From Desulfobulbus propionicus (GTDB taxonomy: Bacteria; Desulfobacterota; Desulfobulbia; Desulfobulbales; Desulfobulbaceae), in contig PDTC01000022.1 of the NCBI GenBank assembly GCA_002748735.1, forward strand, positions 30,476 to 94,475: 64,000 nt of DNA, given 5' to 3'. The notes below the pieces were generated by a model. That model was not told the origin of the DNA. It worked only from the letters and a program-made list of their open reading frames with translations, and searched no databases. Below, in pieces: positions 44,919-54,601 of this stretch (the stretch's first letter is position 1; each line of letters starts with the position of its first letter). Position numbers and translations under genes: made by a program.

Positions 44919-45647
44919 ATGAATCTGCTTTTGTTTGAGGAGCAGGAACTCCGGGGTGATCTCCTCTGTTTGACAGGACGCCGGCACAGGCACCTGATCG
45001 AGGTGCTCAATGTCCGTCAGGGCGATACGGTGAAGATTGGCCAGGTTAATGGCCGAGTCGGAGTTGGTCTTGTCGAGAAGCGTTCCCCGGCGGAAACGAT
45101 CCTCAGTGTTGCGTTTACAGGCAAACCCAAAAGACAGCCGGATATTGGTCTCATTCTCGCGCTTCCCAGACCAGTTATGTTGCAGCGTATTCTCAAGCAG
45201 GCAACGGTTCTGGGCGTCAACCACTTTTATCTTGTCCGTAGCGCCAGGGTGGAGAAATCCTATTTTCACTCTCCGGTGCTGCAGCCAGAGCGCATCCGGG
45301 AGCTGCTTGTGGAGGGGCTTGAACAGGCAATGGACACCCGGCTGCCCACTGTTGAGCTGCAGCATCGTTTCAAACCCTTTATCGAGGATGTTTTACCAAG
45401 GCTGCGATCACCGGGGGTTATCGCTCATCCGGGCGTACCAGCACGTTTGCCTGAGGTTTTTCCCGCTGCTCCTGGCCCGCTGCTGCTCGCTGTTGGCCCT
45501 GAAGGAGGGTGGAGCGATTATGAGTACCATCGTTTCATTGCCGCAGGTTTTTCCGGTTGTACCATGGGGCAGCGTATCCTGCATGTGGATACTGCCGTAG
45601 TGGCGTTGTTGGCACAGGTAGCTCTGCTGCGCGATCTTCGTTTGTGA
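44919..45647 (+). CDS. rsmE: 16S rRNA (uracil-1498-N3)-methyltransferase
   Basis: 242 residues. N-terminal PUA-like RNA-binding domain (RRHRHLIEVLNVRQGDTVKIG), then a SPOUT/knotted methyltransferase: ILALPRPVMLQRILKQATVLGV, ELLVEGLEQAMDTRLP, LLAVGPEGGWSDYE and GQRILHVDTAVVALLA (the SAM-binding knot). These are the diagnostic RsmE motifs. An osmC-like gene follows after 57 bases. Confidence 0.94.
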   Translation: MNLLLFEEQELRGDLLCLTGRRHRHLIEVLNVRQGDTVKIGQVNGRVGVGLVEKRSPAETILSVAFTGKPKRQPDIGLILALPRPVMLQRILKQATVLGVNHFYLVRSARVEKSYFHSPVLQPERIRELLVEGLEQAMDTRLPTVELQHRFKPFIEDVLPRLRSPGVIAHPGVPARLPEVFPAAPGPLLLAVGPEGGWSDYEYHRFIAAGFSGCTMGQRILHVDTAVVALLAQVALLRDLRL

Positions 45648-45704
45648 GATGGTAGCAGCGGTTTTCCCCGCTTTTGCATGGGGTAGTTGCATAAGGAGAA
45701 CAGC

Positions 45705-46097
45705 ATGGAACAGAGTATTGACGTTGCTTTTCCCAGCGCTTCGCAGGTGAGCGCGACCGTAGGCAGGCATGTTATCATTTCGGAAAATCCCGGGGCTGTC
45801 GATATTCCCGAGTATCCCTCGCCCTTTGAACTGTTTTTGGCCTCGATTGTCAGCTGTGCCGCGTCTTATGCCAGGGGATTTTGTCTGGCGAGGAAACTGT
45901 CCACAGCAGGCCTGCACCTGAGTATGGCCTACGAACGCACCCCTGACAAGCCGGAGATCAAGTGGCTGGAGCTGCGTTTGCAACTACCAGAAGGATTTCC
46001 GGAAAAATATCGGGCTGGCATTCTCCGGGCCATTGATCAGTGTGCGGTGAAAAAAAACATTCTCGTACCGCCCGCCTTCAAGATCGTTGTTGGGTAA
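45705..46097 (+). CDS. OsmC-family protein
   Basis: 130 residues from ATG 45705 (AAGGAG nine bases upstream). OsmC/YhfA fold: SPFELFLASIVSCAASYARGFC contains the peroxidatic-type Cys, and QCAVKKNILVPPAF the second conserved part. Members remove organic hydroperoxides or act as YhfA-like proteins of unknown role. Convergent with murJ. Confidence 0.85.
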   Translation: MEQSIDVAFPSASQVSATVGRHVIISENPGAVDIPEYPSPFELFLASIVSCAASYARGFCLARKLSTAGLHLSMAYERTPDKPEIKWLELRLQLPEGFPEKYRAGILRAIDQCAVKKNILVPPAFKIVVG

Positions 46098-46124
46098 TCG
46101 TCACAGGTGGGCTGTGCTGGCCGG

Positions 46125-47723
46125 TCATGCTGGCCGGTTAAAACGTGAGGCAACTTGTTGATAGAGCCGGATAAATTCGGGCAGACGGGCAAGGTAGAGG
46201 GCCAGTGCATAGACGGCACCTCCCCCTGTCACCAAAAGGAGAACGGCAAGAAACTGCATGATGATCATGCCCTGCAGCCAGTCATCAAGCACTGTCAGTA
46301 AACCTGTGAGGACCGCCGCCATCACCAGCGTGGCAAAACAGATTTTCACCAGCCCCAGCAGCAGTTCCCTGAGCGGATATCCCTGTAGCTGCCGATACAG
46401 CACCACGGCCAGAAAGAAGAAGTTCAGTGCCATGACAGCACTGGTCGAAAGGGCAATGGCTCGGTGCTGGAGGACGTCAATGGTGGAGCTGATGATAAGG
46501 ATGTTCGCCCCCACAGCGAGAAAGCTGCCTATCACCGGATAACGTGTCTTGCCAATGGCGTAAAACGTCGGAACCAGCACCTTGATGGCAGAGTAGGCGA
46601 ACAACCCTGTGGCATAACAGGAGAGTGCCTCGGCGGTCCGCAGCGTATCTGTGGCGGTAAAGGCCCCATGCTCAAAGATGAGCCGGATTATCGGGCTGCC
46701 TAGAAGAATGAGGGCAACCGATGCCGGGATGGTCAGGCTGAACACCATCACCAGGGAGGAGGTAAAGGTCTGCCTGAGCCCGCTAATATCCTTTGTCGCC
46801 GCATGTCTAGCCAGCACCGGGGTAGCGGCGATGGCAAAGGCGACGCCAAACAGACCAATGGGGAGCTGTACCAGGCGGAAGGCATAGTTAAGCCAGGACA
46901 CCGAACCCTGGGCGCAGCTCGCGGCAAAATTGGTGTTGACGAAGATGTTGATCTGGGTCGCACTGAGGCCTATGGTGGCGGGAAGCATCAACACCATGAT
47001 CTTTTTAAGCCCTGGCTCATGGAAGTTCAAGCGGGTAATGAACCTGAATCCGGCCAGCCGCAGGGTGGGCAGCTGCATCATCAGCTGTAGTGCTCCCCCC
47101 AGGAGCGTTCCCCAGGCCATCCCCATAATGGCAGGATACCCGAACCGTGGCAGTATCCAGGCCATGCTGACACCACCGATGATCGACCCCAGATTGAAGA
47201 AGCTTGATGACAGCGCCGGCACAAAAAAATGCCCCTTGGTATTGAGCATCCCCATGACCACTGCAGACATGGACACAAAAAAGAGAAAGGGGAGCATGAT
47301 CTGGGTGAGTTGCGTGGTCAGCTCTGTCTTTCCCGCATAGAAGTGAAATTCAGGAGCGAGCAGATTGACGATGTCCTCTGCCCAGTAAATACCGACAAGC
47401 GTCAGGAAGCTGATGAGCATGGCCAGAAAAACCAGGACCGTGCTCGCCAGTCGCCAGGTGGCACGCTCTCCCTTGTTGGCATCGTAGTCGGAGAATACGG
47501 TGACAAAGGCGGCAGAGAGCGCCCCCTCACCAAACAGGTCGCGGAGAAGATTGGGAATTCGGAAAGCGACGATAAAGGCGTCATAGGCAAAGCCCGCGCC
47601 AAAAAGGGCTGCAAAGATCTGTTCTCTTGCCAGTCCGAGGACTCGGCTGCACATGACCGCAACGCTTACTGAGCCTGCAGATCTTGCTATCTTACCTGAA
47701 TGCGTCTCTGTGTTTTCTGTCAT
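46125..47723 (-). CDS. murJ: Lipid II flippase MurJ (MviN)
   Basis: 532 residues from ATG 47723. Polytopic MOP-superfamily transporter that flips lipid II across the inner membrane for peptidoglycan synthesis. Family blocks: ARSAGSVSVAVMCSRVLGLAREQ, FIVAFRIPNLLRDLFGEGALSAAFVT and the fourteen hydrophobic helices spread through the protein, ending with a basic tail. The frame to 47777 adds 18 unlikely residues. Confidence 0.94.
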   Translation of the reverse strand: MTENTETHSGKIARSAGSVSVAVMCSRVLGLAREQIFAALFGAGFAYDAFIVAFRIPNLLRDLFGEGALSAAFVTVFSDYDANKGERATWRLASTVLVFLAMLISFLTLVGIYWAEDIVNLLAPEFHFYAGKTELTTQLTQIMLPFLFFVSMSAVVMGMLNTKGHFFVPALSSSFFNLGSIIGGVSMAWILPRFGYPAIMGMAWGTLLGGALQLMMQLPTLRLAGFRFITRLNFHEPGLKKIMVLMLPATIGLSATQINIFVNTNFAASCAQGSVSWLNYAFRLVQLPIGLFGVAFAIAATPVLARHAATKDISGLRQTFTSSLVMVFSLTIPASVALILLGSPIIRLIFEHGAFTATDTLRTAEALSCYATGLFAYSAIKVLVPTFYAIGKTRYPVIGSFLAVGANILIISSTIDVLQHRAIALSTSAVMALNFFFLAVVLYRQLQGYPLRELLLGLVKICFATLVMAAVLTGLLTVLDDWLQGMIIMQFLAVLLLVTGGGAVYALALYLARLPEFIRLYQQVASRFNRPA

Positions 47724-47765
47724 CGGGCAAAGCGTGTAGAAGCGTGGAAGACTGTGGGTTATCGC

Positions 47766-47795
47766 TTGACTTTGCAATTGTAATACGAATATATA
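47766..47795 (+). promoter_or_regulatory. Possible promoter of the EF-G paralogue
   Basis: TTGACT at 47766, 18-base spacer, TATATA at 47790, in the gap between divergent murJ and the EF-G gene. Confidence 0.35.
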
Positions 47796-47928
47796 GAAAT
47801 CTGTTTTTTCTGGAGAAGATGGATACCACTGATACAGAGAAAGTGAAACGCTTTTCTCCCTGCGGTCCTCGCAGCTGCCTCACCAGTGGTGTTTTTTTAC
47901 CTTTTTAACCTGTTTACCGGAGGTCTTT

Positions 47929-49995
47929 ATGCAGGAAGTCGGAATGATCCGCAACGCGGTACTCCTTGGACATGGCAACAGTGGAAAGACAACGCTTGCC
48001 GAAGCGTTGCTGTATACCTGCGGTGTCGTGAACAGGCTGGGTAAAGTGGACGAAGGCTCTTCCACCATGGACCACGAGCCTGAAGAGACAAAACGCAAGA
48101 TCACCATTGGTGCCTCGTTCGGTCATCTCAAGTGGAAAAAGAACGACATCTTTCTGGTGGATACCCCTGGTGACGACAACTTTGTCAATGAGTCGCTGTT
48201 TGCCGCCAACGTCGCAGACAGTGCTATCCTCACCATTGGTGCCGTGCTTGGCGTCCGTCCACAGACCGAACGGTTTGTCGATATTGTCAGCTCGCGTAAG
48301 ATGCCCTCGGTCATCTGCATCACAAAAATGGATCGTGAGCGTGCCAATTTTCAGAAAACCGTTGATCAGATCCGCGAGCAGTTCGACCTTACCCCGGTGG
48401 TGCTCTATCTGCCCATTGGCGCTGAAGACGATTTTAAGGGGATGGTGGATGTCCTTGGTGGCAAGGCCCTGATGTTTGCCGCTGATGGCTCCGGCAAGGT
48501 CGAAGAAGCCGAGATCCCCGCAGATCTGGCTGACGAGGTAGAGGCCCTGCGGGAAAACTTGATGGAATACGTGGCTGAAACCGATGACGATCTCCTTGAG
48601 AAATTTTTCGAGGAGGGCGAACTCAGTGCTGAGGAGATACGTAGTGGCCTGGTAAAGGCGGTGCAGAAGGGAGCTGTATCACCGGTATTGCCACTGGCCT
48701 CAGTGAATAATGCAGGCACCAGTGTCTTGCTCGATACCCTTGTCGAGTTGTTGCCCTCGCCAGACAAGCTGCCGGCCAGAACCTGCACTGACCCGAAAAA
48801 TGAGGAGATTGTCGAGATCGAACCCAGCATTGATGGGCCTTTCACCGCCCAGGTCTTCAAGACCATGGCTGACCCCTTTGCCGGTCGTCTCACTATTTTT
48901 CGTGTTTTTTCAGGAACATTGCAGGGAGACAACTTTTATAACGCCAACAAGGAGCTGCAGGAACGCTTTGGTGCCCTGTTTGTGATGCAGGGCAAGGAAC
49001 AACAAAAGGTTGACAGTGCCATACCCGGGATGATTGTCGCTGTGGCAAAACTGAAAGAGACCGTGACCGGCGATACCCTGCACGCTGCAAGCTCACCGCT
49101 GCTCTTTGATGCCCTCACCCCTATGCCTACGGTCATCAGCTATGCAGTCAGCGCTGAAAAGGGCGATGAAGAAAAGGTGTTCAGCTCGCTGACCAGAATG
49201 TTGGACGAGGATCTCACCCTGCAGCTGCTGCGTGAAAACCAGACCAAGGAGGTCCTTATCGGAGGGGTAGGGCAGGTGCATCTGGAGGTTATTGCCGAGA
49301 AGCTCAAACGCAAGTTTGGCGTGGAGCTTAGCCTTAAACTGCCAAAAGTACCGTACCGGGAGACCATCAAGGGGAAGGTCACAGTGCAGGGCAAACATAA
49401 AAAGCAGTCAGGTGGTCGCGGCCAGTTTGGCGACTGCACCATTGAGATGGAGCCACTGCCCAGAGGAGAACAGTTTGAATTTGTTGACAAGATTGTCGGC
49501 GGTGTCATCCCGCAGCAGTACAGGCCGGCGGTAGAAAAAGGCATTATCGAGGCCATGGAGCGGGGCCCGGTGGCTGGTTATCCGTTCGTTGACCTGAAAG
49601 TCACCCTGATAGATGGCTCTTATCATACTGTTGATTCCTCGGAGATGGCGTTCAAAATCGCCGGCTCACTCGCCTTCAAGAAAGGGGTCTTTGATGCCAA
49701 TCCGGTGCTGCTTGAGCCGATTATGGATGTCGAGGTCCGCGTGGGCAAGGACAGCGTCGGTGATGTAATGGGAGACCTCAACAGTCGGCGCGGCAGGGTC
49801 CTGGGCATGGACTCGACGGGTAAGTACGAGGTGATCAACGCCCAGGTTCCTCAGGCTGAAATGCAGACCTATGCCCTTGATCTCACCTCAATGACTGGCG
49901 GTTTGGGGAATTTTACCGTGACGTTTTCGCATTATGAGGAGGTGCCTGCGCAGTTGGCTGAAAAAATTATCGAGGCCAGCAAGGACGCGGAGTAA
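47929..49995 (+). CDS. EF-G-like translational GTPase (EF-G2 type)
   Basis: 688 residues with all five EF-G domains. GTPase motifs: G1 GHGNSGKTTL, G3 DTPGDDNF, G4 TKMD. In canonical EF-G these are AHIDAGKTTT, DTPGHVDF and NKMD; Asp82 replaces the His that positions the catalytic water, so GTP hydrolysis may be slow or altered. The domain IV tip (GGRGQFGDC) and domain V (PIMDVEVRVGKDSVGDVMGDL...RRGRVLGMD) are present. This is an EF-G2/FusA-like paralogue, not the housekeeping EF-G; no str operon genes adjoin. Overlaps mogA by one base. Confidence 0.88.
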   Translation: MQEVGMIRNAVLLGHGNSGKTTLAEALLYTCGVVNRLGKVDEGSSTMDHEPEETKRKITIGASFGHLKWKKNDIFLVDTPGDDNFVNESLFAANVADSAILTIGAVLGVRPQTERFVDIVSSRKMPSVICITKMDRERANFQKTVDQIREQFDLTPVVLYLPIGAEDDFKGMVDVLGGKALMFAADGSGKVEEAEIPADLADEVEALRENLMEYVAETDDDLLEKFFEEGELSAEEIRSGLVKAVQKGAVSPVLPLASVNNAGTSVLLDTLVELLPSPDKLPARTCTDPKNEEIVEIEPSIDGPFTAQVFKTMADPFAGRLTIFRVFSGTLQGDNFYNANKELQERFGALFVMQGKEQQKVDSAIPGMIVAVAKLKETVTGDTLHAASSPLLFDALTPMPTVISYAVSAEKGDEEKVFSSLTRMLDEDLTLQLLRENQTKEVLIGGVGQVHLEVIAEKLKRKFGVELSLKLPKVPYRETIKGKVTVQGKHKKQSGGRGQFGDCTIEMEPLPRGEQFEFVDKIVGGVIPQQYRPAVEKGIIEAMERGPVAGYPFVDLKVTLIDGSYHTVDSSEMAFKIAGSLAFKKGVFDANPVLLEPIMDVEVRVGKDSVGDVMGDLNSRRGRVLGMDSTGKYEVINAQVPQAEMQTYALDLTSMTGGLGNFTVTFSHYEEVPAQLAEKIIEASKDAE

Positions 49996-50504
49996 TGAAG
50001 CCTGAAGGACAGCAGTATCGAGCTGGTATCCTTACGCTCAGCGATAAGGGATCGCGGGGAGAGCGTGAGGATACCTCTGGCCAGCATCTCAGAAAGATGC
50101 TGGTTGAGGCAGGCTATACTGTTGAGCGCTACCTGATCCTGCCGGATCAGCAGGCGCTGATCGAAGAGACCCTTGTCGAGTGGGCGGATGCTCCGGATCT
50201 GGATCTGATCATCACCACCGGCGGGACCGGCGTCGCCCCCAGTGACCGGACGCCAGAGGCCACCAGGCAGGTTATTGACATGGAGGTGCCTGGACTTGCC
50301 GAGGCCATGCGTGGCGAAAGCCTGAAAAAAACCGTGCAGGCGGTCTGGTCCAGGGGAGTTGCCGGTATCCGGGCAGGGACGCTTATTATTAACCTGCCAG
50401 GCAGCAAGAAGGCAGCAGCGGAGAATCTGGCTGCAGTGTTGCCGGCGCTCAGGCATGGACTGTACAAGCTGCAAGGGGGGGCGGCTGATTGCGGCAGTGC
50501 CTGA
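49995..50504 (+). CDS. mogA: Molybdopterin adenylyltransferase MogA/MoaB
   Basis: 169 residues. Adenylates molybdopterin before metal insertion in Moco/tungsten-cofactor synthesis. RAGILTLSDKGSRGEREDTSG is the family start, ITTGGTGVAPSDRTPEAT the nucleotide-binding loop, and LPGSKKAAAENLAAVLP the C-terminal block. The ATG uses the last base of the preceding TAA stop, so it is coupled to the EF-G paralogue by position, although the two roles are unrelated. Confidence 0.92.
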   Translation: MKPEGQQYRAGILTLSDKGSRGEREDTSGQHLRKMLVEAGYTVERYLILPDQQALIEETLVEWADAPDLDLIITTGGTGVAPSDRTPEATRQVIDMEVPGLAEAMRGESLKKTVQAVWSRGVAGIRAGTLIINLPGSKKAAAENLAAVLPALRHGLYKLQGGAADCGSA

Positions 50505-50523
50505 AAAATACTTTTTTTCAGGC
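50499..50523. terminator. Bidirectional terminator between mogA and purM
   Basis: GCCTGAAAAA, short loop, TTTTTTTCAGGC: a hairpin with A-tract on one side and T-tract on the other, placed at the stop codons of two convergent genes. Confidence 0.75.
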
Positions 50524-51579
50524 TTAGGCTACGCCTTCAAGCACCACCTGCGGTTGAGAACCTTGAGTCTCGCTGATCTCGCCGATCAGCAAGGCCTCCT
50601 CACCCAGATCCTTGAGTTGAAGCAGGACCTCCTCCGCCACCTCAGCGGCGACAATCGCAACCATGCCGATACCCATGTTGAAGGTTCTGTACATCTCCGT
50701 TTCGGAGATCTTGCCCCTTTCCTTCAGCAGGGTAAATATTGGTGGTCTTGACCATGCAGCAGGATTGAGCACGGCACCACAGCCATCGGGCAGCACCCTG
50801 GGGATATTATCAAAGAAGCCGCCACCTGTGATATGCACCAGGGCCTTGATCGTGTGCCTGCGCGTCAAGGTGGTCAGGCTGTCCACATAGATCTTGGTCG
50901 GGCGGAGCAGCTCCTCTCCCAGCGTGCAGCCGAGCTCCTCAATTGAGGCGTCAGGATCAAGGCCCTGTTCTTCGAACAAGACCTTACGTACCAGCGAGTA
51001 ACCATTGGAATGGATGCCAGATGAGGGCAGCCCAATAATTTGATCACCTGCCTGCACTGTGCTACCGTCAATGAGGTTGTCGCGCTCCCCGATGCCGACA
51101 ATAAACCCGGCAAGGTCATACTCACCTGGTTGATACAGCCCTGGCATTTCTGCGGTCTCGCCGCCAATAAGCGCACAACGGGCCAGCTTGCATCCCTGTG
51201 CGATGCCCTTGACAACATCAGCGGCTACCTCCATGTCGAGACTGCCCGTGGAAAAGTAATCAAGGAAGAACAGGGGGGTTGCCCCGGAAACAACCACATC
51301 GTTTGCACACATTGCCACCAGATCGATGCCGATGGTATCGTGGCGGCCGCAGAGTTTGGCAACGGCAAGCTTGGTGCCGACACCATCGGTGGAGGCGACA
51401 AGCACAGGGTTTTTGTAGCCTTTGTCGCCGATGGCAAACAGTCCGGAAAAGCCACCGATATCGGTGAGAACGCCTGGGCGATGTGTCTCGGAGACCAGAC
51501 CCTTGATGCGCTCGACAAAAGCATTTCCCTTGTCGATATCAACACCGGCTTCCCTGTATCTTGAGGGCGATTGGATCAT
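50524..51579 (-). CDS. purM: Phosphoribosylformylglycinamidine cyclo-ligase
   Basis: ATP-dependent fifth step of purine synthesis, forming AIR from FGAM. 351 residues from ATG 51579. Start YREAGVDIDKGNAFVERIK, PSTDGVGTKLAVAKLCGRHD-type block (VASTDGVGTKL), MCANDVVVSGATPLFFLDYF, LIGGETAEMPGLY and the C-terminal GLPSSGIHSNGYSLVRKV. The longer frame to 51657 is rejected because it lacks family character. No other pur gene adjoins. Confidence 0.94.
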   Translation of the reverse strand: MIQSPSRYREAGVDIDKGNAFVERIKGLVSETHRPGVLTDIGGFSGLFAIGDKGYKNPVLVASTDGVGTKLAVAKLCGRHDTIGIDLVAMCANDVVVSGATPLFFLDYFSTGSLDMEVAADVVKGIAQGCKLARCALIGGETAEMPGLYQPGEYDLAGFIVGIGERDNLIDGSTVQAGDQIIGLPSSGIHSNGYSLVRKVLFEEQGLDPDASIEELGCTLGEELLRPTKIYVDSLTTLTRRHTIKALVHITGGGFFDNIPRVLPDGCGAVLNPAAWSRPPIFTLLKERGKISETEMYRTFNMGIGMVAIVAAEVAEEVLLQLKDLGEEALLIGEISETQGSQPQVVLEGVA

Positions 51580-51744
51580 AGGATGAGAGTGCTCGTTTAT
51601 GCTGTAAAAAAAGCGGTCAGCCCCTATGGCTGATATGTGGCAGGAGTGTATTGACAAAAAAAACTTTTACTGTTTTACAGGGGAGGTTGTCAACCTCTTT
51701 GGTGAATGATTGCAAGGCGCTGGTCATTTTGTTAGGATAGAGGC

Positions 51745-51945
51745 ATGAAACTGCTCATTACGCTGGTTGGACTCGTGTTTATTCTTGAAGGATTACCCTA
51801 CCTGGCAGCACCCGAAGGGATGCAGCGGTGGCTTCGGCAGCTCCTGGAAATGCATCCCGGGCAACTTCGAGTCATGGGGCTTATTGCCATGGCCTTTGGC
51901 TTCTTCCTCTGTTTTCTGGGGCAGCGGAGTGGAGTATTCGGTTAA
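51745..51945 (+). CDS. Small membrane protein, DUF2065/YjeT family
   Basis: 66 residues with two membrane helices (LLITLVGLVFILEGLPYL and MGLIAMAFGFFLCFLGQR), plus the family core EGLPYLAAPEGMQRWLRQL. YjeT-like proteins are linked with HflC/HflK proteolysis in some bacteria, but hfl genes are not present here. Isolated; last gene before the AT-rich glycan island. Confidence 0.85.
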   Translation: MKLLITLVGLVFILEGLPYLAAPEGMQRWLRQLLEMHPGQLRVMGLIAMAFGFFLCFLGQRSGVFG

Positions 51946-52031
51946 GGTAAGGCGTTCCTGAAAAAATGAGACTAAATATAAAAATACTTAACTTTTACGC
52001 AATCAAGTAAAAGCAATAGCGGACGCAGATT

Positions 52032-53987
52032 TTGTCTAAAGTAATTCGAAGGATCATTAAAATTATTAAGAAAAAACTGTTGAGTCTGCAACGACGATTA
52101 TCGAACCGTAATTTATGGTTTTTGTTATTTGCAGATTGTTTACTCATTACATTTTCTCACCTTCTTTCCCATGCGATTCGGTTTGAATTTCAATTTCAAG
52201 CAGGTGACATGAGACATTTTTTCATGTTTGTACCACTTGCGATAACAATTCGAATTCCTGTCTTTTACATGATGGGTTTGTATAGCGGAATGTGGCGGTA
52301 TACAAGCCTTGAAGATCTACAAAACATAATAAAAGCAGTTTTTTTTTCGTCTCTTATAATTGTTTCTATTTTATTTATTGGCAACCGTTTTACCGGTTTT
52401 TCTCGTGCTATAATGGTTGTAGATACAGTTCTGACTTTTCTATTTATAAGTGGGTTGCGTGTTTTTATACGATGGTATCTCAACGATGGTTTAAAAAGAT
52501 TTGCTCTTGCTGCTGGCGATAAAAAGAATCTCTTGATAATTGGTGCCGGGAGTTCGGGAGAGAAAATTGTCAGAGAAATTGAAAAAAATCAACAACTAGC
52601 CTATAATGTCGTCGGCTTTCTCGATGATAACCCTCAGAAAAAGGGATTGCGGATTCATAATGTGCCTGTATGGGGGGGGATCGATACGATTCAGGAATGC
52701 GTTGAGCATACAAGTGCAGATGAAATTCTTATTGCATTAGCTGCAGCAACAGCTGAGCAAATGCAGAGAATTGTAAAGTGGTGTAGGTCAACTGATATTC
52801 CTTACAAGATTATACCGAGCTATGGTGAAATAATTGGAGGAAAAGGCTCATTAAGAGCTATTCGTGATATTTCATATAAAGATTTGCTTGGTAGAGAAGA
52901 GATAAAACTTGAAAGTAATCTTATTGATCAATGCATATATGGAAAGACTGTACTGATTACAGGTGCTGGAGGTTCAGTTGGTTCTGAGCTTGCGCGACAG
53001 GTTCTAAAATTTGGGCCTGGTAAGATTGTTTTGCTCGACTCCAGCGAAGAAAATCTCTACAAAATCCAAATGGAGCTTCGTCATGATTATAATATTGATG
53101 AAGTTTCGGTTGTGTTGGGTAAGGTGCAGGATGTCCCACTTCTGAAGAAGATATTTGAAAAATACAAGCCTACAATATTGTTTCATGCTGCGGCCTATAA
53201 GCATGTACCCTTGATGGAGCAAAATCCTTGGCAGGCCGTACATAACAATATCTTTGCATCGCAAGTTATAATAGAAGCATCGATTATTCATGGCGTTGAA
53301 CGCTTCGTTCTTGTATCAACCGATAAGGCCGTACGTCCCACAAATGTGATGGGGGCCTCAAAACGTATGACAGAGCTGCTGATGCTTGCCTACGCATCTG
53401 AAGATTGGGATGGTAAATTTTCTTCAGCCTGGAGAGCTCTCGTACGAGACAAAGATATTGAGCACCGAACTATTTTTATGGCTGTGAGGTTTGGTAATGT
53501 TCTTGGTTCATCGGGTTCTGTTGTTCCTCTGTTTAAAAAGCAGATTGAAAATGGTGGCCCAGTCACTGTTACTGACTCAAAAGTTACTCGTTATTTTATG
53601 TCAATTGAGGAAGCTGCTCAACTCATTTTACAAGTTGCTTCCATGGGGACTGGAGGAGAAATTTTTATTTTGAAAATGGGGAAAGCTGTCCTCATTCATC
53701 AATTGGCTAAAGATCTTATAAAACTTGCCGGTAAACGTCCTGATAGGGATATACAAATTGTATTTACAGGGTTGAGAGAAGGTGAAAAACTGTATGAAGA
53801 GCTTATTACCCAAGGAGAAGGAGTTGTTGAAACAGGTCATGAGAAGATTATGGTGCTTCGAGGTGAGAATATTCTTAACAATAGGTCGTGTGAGGTAGTG
53901 GAAGAGCTTAGAGCAAAGGCTCGTGTTTTTGACATTGCTGGAATCAAAAATACCCTTCACAGGATACTTCCCGAATATCAAATGTAG
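52032..53987 (+). CDS. Membrane UDP-sugar 4,6-dehydratase (PglF/WbpM family)
   Basis: 651 residues from TTG 52032. Four N-terminal helices (about 28-50, 60-85, 100-120, 130-150) anchor it to the inner membrane. A CoA_binding-type Rossmann (LLIIGAGSSGEKIVREIEKN) follows, then the catalytic SDR domain starting near residue 300: VLITGAGGSVGSELARQV, STDKAVRPTNVMGASKRM (the Ser-Met-Lys-type active site typical of this class), RFGNVLGSSGSVVPLF. These enzymes convert UDP-GlcNAc to the 4-keto-6-deoxy sugar. With the pglC/D/E-like genes downstream it should start a bacillosamine-type pathway. AT-rich compared with the region before 51.95 kb. Confidence 0.9.
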   Translation: MSKVIRRIIKIIKKKLLSLQRRLSNRNLWFLLFADCLLITFSHLLSHAIRFEFQFQAGDMRHFFMFVPLAITIRIPVFYMMGLYSGMWRYTSLEDLQNIIKAVFFSSLIIVSILFIGNRFTGFSRAIMVVDTVLTFLFISGLRVFIRWYLNDGLKRFALAAGDKKNLLIIGAGSSGEKIVREIEKNQQLAYNVVGFLDDNPQKKGLRIHNVPVWGGIDTIQECVEHTSADEILIALAAATAEQMQRIVKWCRSTDIPYKIIPSYGEIIGGKGSLRAIRDISYKDLLGREEIKLESNLIDQCIYGKTVLITGAGGSVGSELARQVLKFGPGKIVLLDSSEENLYKIQMELRHDYNIDEVSVVLGKVQDVPLLKKIFEKYKPTILFHAAAYKHVPLMEQNPWQAVHNNIFASQVIIEASIIHGVERFVLVSTDKAVRPTNVMGASKRMTELLMLAYASEDWDGKFSSAWRALVRDKDIEHRTIFMAVRFGNVLGSSGSVVPLFKKQIENGGPVTVTDSKVTRYFMSIEEAAQLILQVASMGTGGEIFILKMGKAVLIHQLAKDLIKLAGKRPDRDIQIVFTGLREGEKLYEELITQGEGVVETGHEKIMVLRGENILNNRSCEVVEELRAKARVFDIAGIKNTLHRILPEYQM

Positions 53988-54001
53988 TGGTTCACCCCAG
54001 A

Positions 54002-54250
54002 TCAGACATACTGCACTACCCCGGGTTTATCGGAGAGTATTTTGTCTGAGTCACGCAACTCGTTCTCAGTATTCGTATAATACAACATTTCGAACTCAGC
54101 GGGTGGAATATCACCAATCGGTTCGAGAATCCGGCGCTGAAACCAATCGACCCAATTTAGTGTTGCGTATTCAACGTCCTCCAAATCCTTCCACGGGCCG
54201 CTTTTGTGAATCACCTCGGCTTTGTACAAGCCGTTAATTGTCTCGGCCAA
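54002..54250 (-). pseudogene. 3' remnant of an IS3-family transposase (OrfB)
   Basis: The minus-strand frame encodes AETINGLYKAEVIHKSGPWK, then EYATLNWVDWFQRRILEPIG and PPAEFEMLYY, the C-terminal end of IS3-group integrases. Residues upstream of AETIN in the same frame (to 54424) are not recognisably transposase. The catalytic DDE core is missing, so it is a dead fragment between pglF and other IS debris. Confidence 0.7.
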
Positions 54251-54601
54251 TATTGTCATAAGAATCATCGACGCTGCCAACCGACGCAGCAAAACCCGCC
54301 TCAGCAAGTCTTTCCCTATAGCGAATCGACAGATATTGACTGCCTCGATTGCTGTGATGTAGACACCTCGTGGCTTGCCTCTCGCCCACAGGGCTTGTGC
54401 TCTAGTGCGTCTAAAACTCGCCAACCGACGATCGCGAATACACGTCCGTCACAAAGGCCACGTAAACAAAGCCTGACCACGTCGGCACGTAAGTAGATTA
54501 CCCTCAAAATCAAATAACCATATGATAATAATAGAATAATTATCAAAAATATGATATAATGTGCAAGTAAAAATGACAAAATCTCACAAAAATATTTGCA
54601 C
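54251..54601. other. Unassigned debris between IS remnants
   Basis: 351 bases with no gene. The left part is GC-rich and open on the minus strand; the last 100 bases are very AT-rich (ATAATAGAATAATTATC and similar). Probably parts of decayed mobile elements; nothing recognised. Confidence 0.4.
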
